The notes under the pieces were generated by a model that was not told the DNA's origin, made no database searches, and worked only from the letters and a program-made list of their open reading frames with translations. A stretch of 64,000 nucleotides of DNA from Volutella citrinella (taxonomy: Eukaryota; Ascomycota; Sordariomycetes; Hypocreales; Nectriaceae): NCBI GenBank assembly GCA_034401135.1, contig JAWZSP010000006.1, positions 2,356,001 through 2,420,000 of the forward strand, given 5' to 3'. The position numbers were made by a program, and so were the translations under genes. Below are positions 57,079 through 64,000 of this stretch, in pieces. Positions within the stretch are counted from its first letter, which is position 1. Every line of letters begins with the position of its first letter.

Positions 57079-58396
57079 GTGCTGCGGTCATGCTCGCGGG
57101 GTCGACGGCGGGCTTGACAGGGCGAGGTTGTGCATGGGAGGAAATGCAGCAGCAGGGCTCTACTTATGGGAAGGAGGGGCGCGGGCACCTCCCTCCCTTT
57201 TGGCGGCTATATGCATAATTTGTATTTTTGTAATTTCTGCCTTGAGGGTGCGATATGCAGCATGCAAGTATTGGAATTTGAGGGAAAGAGTGACGGCCGC
57301 CCTTCAGCCCGGCTTGCCCAGAGCCCATATCTCTGCTCTCTCGGGCCAGAAAAAAGAAAGGCAAAAAAAGGAAAAACGAGTCGTGCTCGGTCAGTCTTGT
57401 GCCTCTGCAATTGGCACACGTCACATTTCTCTTTGCTCTCCCACGACGCACCTGCCGATTGTGGCCCTCCTGGTAGTACATTGTATTTTTTTCTTCCCAT
57501 GCGAGGGCTCTCGTGCCCTGCGTTGAATGTTGTGTAACCCTTCTGCCTGTTTGCCTGGGCCGCCTGTTGGGCATCAACGCTGTAACGCGGGAGATTGGCG
57601 ATGGCCGTGTTTGAGGCCTCATATGTTATAAGGATATCTGGGCAAGCAGCGGGGGAAAATACCTCAACGCGCCCTAGACCGAGACAGAGTCCAAGGGAGA
57701 CGGCTTGGCGGGCAGAGGGCGTCATCGCAGGGCCACGGTGCAACGCGGGGGAATCGGGCACTGACGATCGATGCGTGGGAGTCGGGGCCTAGTTATAGTC
57801 GATGGAGGGCCCCATTTTGAAAGCCATGGCCATCATGGTCCATCGCTAGGTCCCGAGAGCTACTAGGCTTGGTCACCGCGCGTCATTCCCTTGGCGCGCG
57901 CTGAACCGGACCGGGTGGTCTGAGGACTGATGAGGGGCATCCGAGGAGATGACCAAGAGAGCGAGGATCGTGCTGGATTGATTTGTAGCGGCCCGGCTGG
58001 CCTCCTCCCGTCGGGCAAAGGCAAAGACAAAGGCAAAGGCACAGGCACGCCTCAAAGGCAGAAGCATCGCAACAAAAGGCTAAAGTTTCCAAACCATCCA
58101 TCTCGGGCCGTGCCGCCCGCCTCGCCTGGTTCCCCCGCAGTCGGGATGCCGGCCCTGTCGGGCGGGTGGGCAGAGTAATTATTCCCACTTGCCCAATTTG
58201 GACCCCACGGACGCTGCGACTCCGCTTCACCAGATGGACGGATGAATGTCGCGGAGCAATTCGAGCGTGTCGAGGCGACGGAGAGGGTATAAAATGGAGA
58301 ATGAAGTCGTCGTAGAGATGTGATTCCGGAGCTCTCGGCAGGATCAAGCAGCCTCTTCACTGTCTTCTTCGGCTTCAGAGAATCAAATCAATCATC
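57079..58396. other. 1.3-kb divergent promoter, kinase / mannanase
   Basis: No gene supported. The mannanase TATA box sits at 58288-58294. A GCGGGG element near 57648 matches the CreA consensus SYGGRG, but such a short match is weak evidence. Confidence 0.45.
58288..58294 (+). promoter_or_regulatory. TATA box of the GH5 mannanase gene
   Basis: TATAAAA, 103 bp upstream of the ATG at 58397, as expected for an inducible secreted hydrolase gene. Confidence 0.65.
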
Positions 58397-59856
58397 ATGA
58401 AGTGCACTCCTCTCCTCGCCCTGATCGCTTCTCTCGCAAGCCCCGTGGCTGCTGTCCCGGCTGGCTTCGTCACGACCAACGGCAACAAGTTTTCGCTCGA
58501 TGGCAAGGACTTTTTCTTTGCCGGCAGCAATGCCTACTACTTCCCTTTCACCAATGTAGGTGCTCGTGGCTCGGACCCCTCTCTGCTGCTCCGCTTCGAA
58601 ACGGAGAGGCTGTCAGGCTGACATGCAAACCCACAGTGGGGAAAGGACCATTACCAGGACGTCAAGGTTGGCATGGTCGCCGCCAAGGATGCCGGGCTCA
58701 AGGTGATCCGCACGTGGGCATTCCACGACAACAACAAGACGTATGTGCCCGGTGGCCTGCCCAAGTACAACACGGGCGGCGAGTCGACCGTCACGCAGCT
58801 CTGGAACGGAGATGGAACGGTGACGATTGACCTCAAGGTGCTCGACATTGTCGTCGAGGCTGCCGAGGCCACGGGCATCAAGCTCATCATGGCCCTGACC
58901 AACAACTGGGCCGACTACGGCGGCATGGACGTCTACACTGTCAATCTCGGCGGACGATACCACGATGATGTGAGTGACCCTAGACGTCTTGTTCAGTTCA
59001 AGATGCTAATTTTCAGTTCTACCGCCTCCCCGCCATCAAGACAGCCTTCAAAAAGTACGTCTCGGCCGTCGTCAACCGCTTCAAGGATTCCCCAGCCATC
59101 TTCGCGTGGGAACTGGCCAACGAGCCCCGCTGCGGCGCCGACGGCTCCCGCAACCTCCCCCGCAGCCCGGACTGCGGCCCCGCGCTGCTGACGTCGTGGG
59201 TCGACGAGATGAGCACGTACATCAAGTCGCTCGACAAGGACCACCTCGTCACCACCGGCAGCGAGGGCGGCTTCAACCGCCAGTCGAGCGACTGGGCGTA
59301 CAACGGCGCCGACGGGGCCGACTACGACGCCGAGGTCAAGCTCAAGAACATCGACTTTGGCACCTTCCACTCGTACCCCCAGGCGTGGAGCAAGACGACG
59401 CAGTGGGTCGAGCAGTGGATCGCCGACCACGCCGCTGCTGGCAACGGCAAGCCCGTCGTCCACGAGGAGTACGGCTGGACCGACAAGTCGACCCGCGTCG
59501 CCGTCCTCAGCAAGTGGCAGGACGTCTCGCTCGCTCACGAAATGTCCGACATGTACTGGCAGTTTGGCTACTCGGGATACTCGTACGGCAAGAACCACGA
59601 CGACGGCAACACAATCTACCTCGAGGACGCAGAGGCCCAGCCGCTCGTCTACCAGCACGCCGCAAAGGTCAACGGCGGAGAGGTGCCCCCGAGGCCGACC
59701 ACCACTAGCTCAGCGCCTCCGCAGCCGACGGTAACAGGTGGCCCCAGGCAGGTTCGGTATGGACAGTGTGGTGGTAAGCAATGGACGGGCCCGGTTCTGT
59801 GCGAGAGCCCGTGGACGTGCAAGGAACAGAACGAGTGGTACTCGCAGTGCTTGTAA
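58397..59856 (+). CDS. secreted GH5 (subfamily 7) endo-beta-1,4-mannanase with CBM1
   Basis: Predicted 443-residue enzyme in three exons: 58397-58555, 58637-58969 and 59017-59856. The signal peptide spans residues 1-19 (ending PVAA). The GH5 barrel follows: [24 protein letters not shown], acid/base Glu200 in [19 protein letters not shown], nucleophile Glu314 or Glu315 in HEEYGW, and [12 protein letters not shown]. These are the GH5_7 mannanase landmarks. A Pro/Thr/Ser linker ([14 protein letters not shown]) leads to a C-terminal CBM1 of about 34 residues with four cysteines (GQCGG, VLCES, TCKEQ, SQCL) and the aromatic residues that stack on cellulose. Role: cleaving mannan in plant cell walls. 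Confidence 0.95.
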
Positions 59857-59966
59857 GGAGGCATGTTGTGTATATAGTACATGGCATGGAAAGTCTGTGT
59901 GATTTCTGCTAGTCTACAATGAATTTGAATGTTCCTCCCACAGTTTTACTTGACAGTATGCATCCT

Positions 59967-61758
59967 CTATCGCTGCTCAATGTGCTTAGAGCTGACAGAC
60001 TCTCGCACCTTGAGATCCTCCTCCGCCTCCTCCCGCAGCTGCGGCTTCAGGTCGTCAAACGTCGGGTAGGCAATCTTGTGAACAGTGTACCACGGCCTCT
60101 CAAACAGCTTGTCCATGCTCTCCAGCGATCGGCCAGACGTCTCGGGCATGGCAAAGTAGACGTACACCAGGGAGATGGCGCAGATGGAGAGGAAGAAGAT
60201 GAAGGCACCGTACCGCTCGGTGGCTGCGAGAAGGGACGGCATGGCCTTGGAGCAGCCAAAGTACATGGCCCAGTGCACAGCCATGAGGATGGCCACGTTG
60301 ATGGAGCGGATGCGGAGGGGGAAGACCTCGGCGGACACGAGGTAGGGGATTGAAAACCATCCGATGGACCAAGCGATGGCGTGGAAGTAGATGGCCACAA
60401 TGGCTGCGCGGCTAGCTGCCATGGTCGAAGGGCTTGCCTCAATCTGCTTGGGCGTCCAGCCGTTGGTGACTTTGAGATAGGCCCCGACAAAGGCGAGGGT
60501 GATGATCTGCATGGTGATGCCAGTCATCAGGGAGCGGCGGCGGCCGATGAAGTCGATGACAAACACGGAGAAGATGAGCACAGAGACGAACTTGACAATG
60601 GCGTACAGGCCCGTCGCCAAGAACCGCGACTCGGTGCCCTGGATGCCAAGGTAGCCGAAGATGGTCGGGCTGTACTGGGTGATGGCATTTGCACCGGACC
60701 ACTGCCCAAAGACGTGGCAGGCAAACATGAGGATGAAGCGGCGGCGGTTGGAGATGTCAGTGAAAGTCTCCTTGATGAGGTCCAAGGTACTAGCCCCAGC
60801 GACAATCTCAATCTCGTGGTTGAGCTGGGCCTCCATGCCCTGGAACTCGGCCTGCACGTAAGGGTGGTCCTCGGGGAGGCCGCGGAACCGGCACAGCGTG
60901 GCCATTGCTTCGGTGCGCTTGCCCTTCATGAGGAGGAAGCGCGGCGTCTCGGGCGTCAGGAACGTGCCGAGACCCCAGATGACGGCGGGGAGGAGCTGGA
61001 GTGCCGTCGGGAGCTGCCACTGGAGGTCGGTGTTGGCGTGGTACTTTGTGACGCCGTAGTTGAAGAAGAAGCCGAAGACGACGCCGAGTTGCTGGCAGCA
61101 GGTGTATTGAAGGGTGAGGAGGCCTCGAATCGATGCGGGGGCGATCTAGAAACTGTGAGCGTTGCTTGCCTTCTAAAAGATTTCTGGCGGAGTTGTCTTC
61201 AAGAGACACAGCCTGGGAAGTTGACAAACCTCTGCAATGTAGACAGAAGGAAGCACAGTCGTGGTGCCGATGCCGATACCAGCAATGACTCGAGTGGCAT
61301 AGAGGGCACCCAAGTTGCCGCCGCTAAACGTCTGGCCGAGGACGCCGGCGATGTAGACCAGGGTGAAGAGCTGGAAGCAGAGTTTTCGTCCGAGGCGCTG
61401 CGTCAACCACACGCAGGCAAGACAGCCAAACACGGCGCCGGCGGTTGCGATGGCGACGATCCAGCCCTTGGTTCCGGCGTACTCGGTCTCGGTCTGTTTG
61501 TCGATGCCGAACCGCTTCTTGAAGACGGACATGATGACGAGCGAGGCGATGTTGCCTGGCAGCAGCATCAGTTAGTAGATGGCATCTAATCGTGGTAGTA
61601 GTGGTGATGCTGGTATGCAACTAACCTTCATCGAATCCCTTGGCAACTCCCGAGAAGCTCCAGATCCATGTGCAAGACAGGAGATACCAGTTGAAGATTT
61701 CACGAGGGCTCTCGCGGATGGCCTTTTTGGTGGCCTTGATCAAGTTGGGTTTCGTCAT
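59967..61758 (-). CDS. MFS sugar/quinate-type transporter
   Basis: Predicted 545-residue sugar porter in three exons: 61758-61626, 61555-61230 and 61145-59967. Landmarks: TQRLGRK in the TM2-3 loop, SIRGLLTLQYTCCQQLG, PETPRFLLMKGK in the central loop, DFIGRRRSLM after TM8, VSAEVFPLRIRS before TM11, and MPETSGRSLESMDKLFE after TM12. The pattern lies between hexose and quinate permeases. It is convergent with the mannanase gene (110 bp between stops), so uptake of mannan-derived sugars is plausible but unproven. TATATA at 61849-61854 lies about 90 bp upstream of the start. Confidence 0.9.
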
Positions 61759-62281
61759 GGTGATGGAATGAGAGGTCAATGAGAGAGAGAGAGAGATGCT
61801 GTCTGGAGAGTATCCAACATCAGGATGCCAAGGGAGGGCAGCGTCCTGTATATACTCCTGGACCCTTGCGCGCCACTCGTGTTTTTTTTCAACGTTGGAG
61901 TCGCGCGCGGGCCCCGCCACCAAAATGGGGGGAAAACTGGGGTCGGAATCTGGGGTCTTGCGGAGAAGGTTTCGGACCTCGACCGCACGACCAGCGCGGC
62001 GGAGGTCCGAAGGCACTAGTTGATTAGCAGCAGATGACACAGGTGCAAAGAAATCTCGACTGACTCTGCTGGCTCATTAGCTCACCACCTGGGGGACTAA
62101 GATCGTCCCCTGGTCCGCCCTTGTTAGCCGTCCTCGACTAGGGGTTCACAACCATTTAACCCTGAATCATGCGGACGCAACCGTTTAACCCTGAATCATG
62201 CAGACAAGTCTCGACCTCCAAGGGGCACACCTCATCAGCCATCGTGCGGCTGATGCCCGACATAGCGTGTCCATGTCATTG
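61759..62281. other. promoter of the MFS gene and 3' end of F-box-like gene
   Basis: Contains a GA dinucleotide run near 61778-61793 within the leader, TATATA at 61849-61854 and the 29-bp tandem repeat listed separately. No gene seen. Confidence 0.5.
62150..62207. repeat. two tandem 29-bp direct repeats
   Basis: Copies at 62150-62178 and 62179-62207 share the core TTTAACCCTGAATCATGC and abut without a gap, differing at about four positions. They lie 75 bp beyond the stop of the F-box-like gene. Confidence 0.85.
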
Positions 62282-63283
62282 TCAGTGCGTACAACTTCCA
62301 ACGAAACCCCATGCCCAAGTCCCGCTGCGCCAGAAGCCCCGGCAAAAGTGCCAGACGCTGGACGGGTCCTTATAGGTGATGGACTGCTCCCCATCCCAGG
62401 GCAACACCAGCCTCCAACCCTTGGGCAGCTCGCCAGGAACCTCAGCCCGGCGCGACTTGTACAGGATCCGCACGATTGCGTCGGGTGGTCCGGTCCGGAG
62501 GCGGCGACTGTCCCTGGGGGCCACCGTGTTGTGCTGGATGACATCCTCAAAGTGGTCCCGGTCGTTGCTCGCGTCGACAAAGACTGCGGCTGCCCCGGGG
62601 TACACGTGGAACGTGTACCAGTGGTTGCGTAAATCCTCCTCGACTCGTGGTTCGGCATCGGCCGCGTGGTCTTCGTAGCTGAAGGCTAGGGTGACGTCTC
62701 GTATCTGCCCAGCCGTTGAGAATGGGTAGCCTTTGGCAGGCATCTCACACTCCGGCTCTGGGTAGGCGCAGCTACACCATTCGAAGCGGCAAATCACCCG
62801 CTGGACGGGATACTCCGGGTCGGTGGGGGATATCTCTTCCCAGCAGTTGGGGTGGTCTTCGCAAGGCCCGAAGACGGTGGGCATCTCGGTCGCCTCGGTC
62901 GTCTCGATGACGTCGAGACGTGGGCTGTATGGGTATGGGACGACGGGCGGTTCCCACGGAGCGCCGAAGTCCCCTTCAACATCTTCAAAAGCTTCGCTGC
63001 TGCATATCCGGTAGGGATATTGACGAGAGTTTTCGTTTAGTCGATGCTTATCGACTGGCATCATTGTTTCCATCTTGATGTTCTTCATCAGAACATACCT
63101 ACCCCTGCGATTCAGCCACCAGGTGATTCTGTGCCCATCCTCGCGGGCAAAGTCAAGAATCTTGTCGACAATCTCTCTGGGAAGGTTTCGAAAAGGTGAG
63201 AGCTCGGCTTTCTGGCCCAGGGTGTCAGTGACTGGCCGAGAATCAGGTTGAGAGTTTGAGCCAAGGCTGGTTCGTGCCTCCAT
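62282..63283 (-). CDS. F-box-like hypothetical protein
   Basis: Predicted 333-residue intronless protein. Near residues 30-46 it has FRNLPREIVDKILDFA, the first helix of an F-box or 2EXR-type motif, and then an unassigned body with several aromatic and proline-rich segments (VVPYPYSPRLDV, HWYTFHVYPG). Cysteines cluster in the middle (GPCEDHPNCWEE, ICRFEWCSC), but no zinc-finger spacing is clear. It has no signal peptide. The 2EXR/F-box-like group is abundant in fungi and poorly characterised. The ATG at 63283 is the first in the frame after a stop. Confidence 0.65.
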   Translation of the reverse strand: MEARTSLGSNSQPDSRPVTDTLGQKAELSPFRNLPREIVDKILDFAREDGHRITWWLNRRGRYVLMKNIKMETMMPVDKHRLNENSRQYPYRICSSEAFEDVEGDFGAPWEPPVVPYPYSPRLDVIETTEATEMPTVFGPCEDHPNCWEEISPTDPEYPVQRVICRFEWCSCAYPEPECEMPAKGYPFSTAGQIRDVTLAFSYEDHAADAEPRVEEDLRNHWYTFHVYPGAAAVFVDASNDRDHFEDVIQHNTVAPRDSRRLRTGPPDAIVRILYKSRRAEVPGELPKGWRLVLPWDGEQSITYKDPSSVWHFCRGFWRSGTWAWGFVGSCTH

Positions 63284-64000
63284 GATTCAGAGGTATTCGT
63301 AGCGTGAGATCTTTTGGGAGAGGATGGATAGTGTTGTTAGATGGTGTTGGCAAAGAATCTTGGTTGGAATGGCCACAGGTTTCGTCTTTTGTAGCCATCA
63401 CCCTCGCATCCTGACACCTATTCTGCGTGGCCAAGTTTGCTTTCTGTTTCCACGCTGTTCGCTACCTCGATGTTCCTGAGCCAAGGGTGAAGTGCCATCT
63501 GAATTTGACGATTGCAACGTCCAAAACGGGACTCAGCTAAGGTACTGGTGACGCATTCTTCATTCCGATCCGGACTTGAACGTGAAGTGAGCAGTGTGGG
63601 CTGATTTCTTGCCAACTGAATAGCTGTAACGCACGGAAGTGTGGGATCAAGAAGGAATAAGGTGTGCAGGGCTCAACAGTGTATTAGAACAAGAGTAGAT
63701 TCCAGCAACACGGCAAGCTACATGGTTCGTGATGTGAATCTTGGGTAGGTAGCCAGCGTTGTGTTGTGGTTGAGTTGGCTTTCCTCCTCTGTAGGCAGGG
63801 GCGAGGGAAGTTGGTGGGCGTTGTCATGTGACTGCCCTTGCAACAGCACAACGACGTTGCATATGTAGATTTACGCTTCAACGTGTCTTAATTGCACACC
63901 GTGCCCTTCAAGAACCCTCGAGATGGAGGCTTGATCAAATTTGGTTTCTGTATCAGGGCGGAAACGAGATGAAGCAAAACCCTTGGCTCCGTCTGGGCCC
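63284..64000. other. upstream region to the window edge
   Basis: No gene supported. Short open frames on the minus strand show no domain. It probably holds the F-box-like gene promoter and the flank of a neighbour beyond the window. Confidence 0.4.

Noticed and set aside
60381..61589. 402-codon open frame antisense to the MFS transporter
   Set aside because: The sense strand has full sugar-porter motifs and consistent introns; the antisense product is featureless and acidic.

Overview
This window is nuclear DNA from a filamentous ascomycete (Pezizomycotina; probably a sordariomycete, Hypocreales being plausible but not provable here). The signs are compact genes with 47-99 nt GT...AG introns that often carry CTAAC-like branch sites, three Zn2Cys6 regulators, a DUF3425 bZIP protein, a fungal NLR (PNP-NACHT-ankyrin), a PDR-type ABC transporter, and a GH5 mannanase with a CBM1. 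I place 24 protein genes with good support and a few with uncertain ends. I found no rRNA, tRNA, CRISPR array or transposon.

Region 1 (1-13 kb) is rich in transport and regulation: an alpha-glucoside-type MFS permease, a Zn2Cys6 factor, a GNAT acetyltransferase, a bZIP/DUF3425 factor convergent with an NmrA-like protein, a second Zn2Cys6 factor, and a second MFS permease on the opposite strand. After a 2.9-kb gene-poor gap, region 2 (15.6-22 kb) holds a tiny eight-cysteine secreted peptide, an F-box protein and two secreted proteins of unknown function.

Region 3 (23-34 kb) has an SRPK-like kinase with a mitochondrial-looking N-terminus, a full-size PDR/ABCG transporter, and a divergently transcribed Zn2Cys6 regulator. 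The 1.4-kb promoter between transporter and regulator contains two copies of a 32-bp element built on CCG-N9-CGG around TGACTCA. A Dabb-domain protein follows.

Region 4 (34-46 kb) is the most unusual. It contains an NLR whose PNP and NACHT halves are separated by an in-frame TAG that a predicted 63-nt intron removes. Its ankyrin domain is built from seven near-identical 90-bp units. Beside it lie a small secreted six-cysteine protein, a decayed coding fragment, and a 1637-residue protein joining a long glutamine/proline-rich region to five copies of a CxxC-centred cysteine module I do not recognise.

Region 5 (47-64 kb) contains a DUF6536 membrane protein, a small Gly/Ser-rich protein, a divergent FolD-like methylene-tetrahydrofolate enzyme, a membrane protein with a glutamine-rich tail, a DFD-type atypical kinase, the secreted GH5_7-CBM1 mannanase, a sugar/quinate-type MFS transporter convergent with it, and an F-box-like protein. 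Exon coordinates were worked out by hand from reading frame and splice signals; transcript data would be the decisive check.
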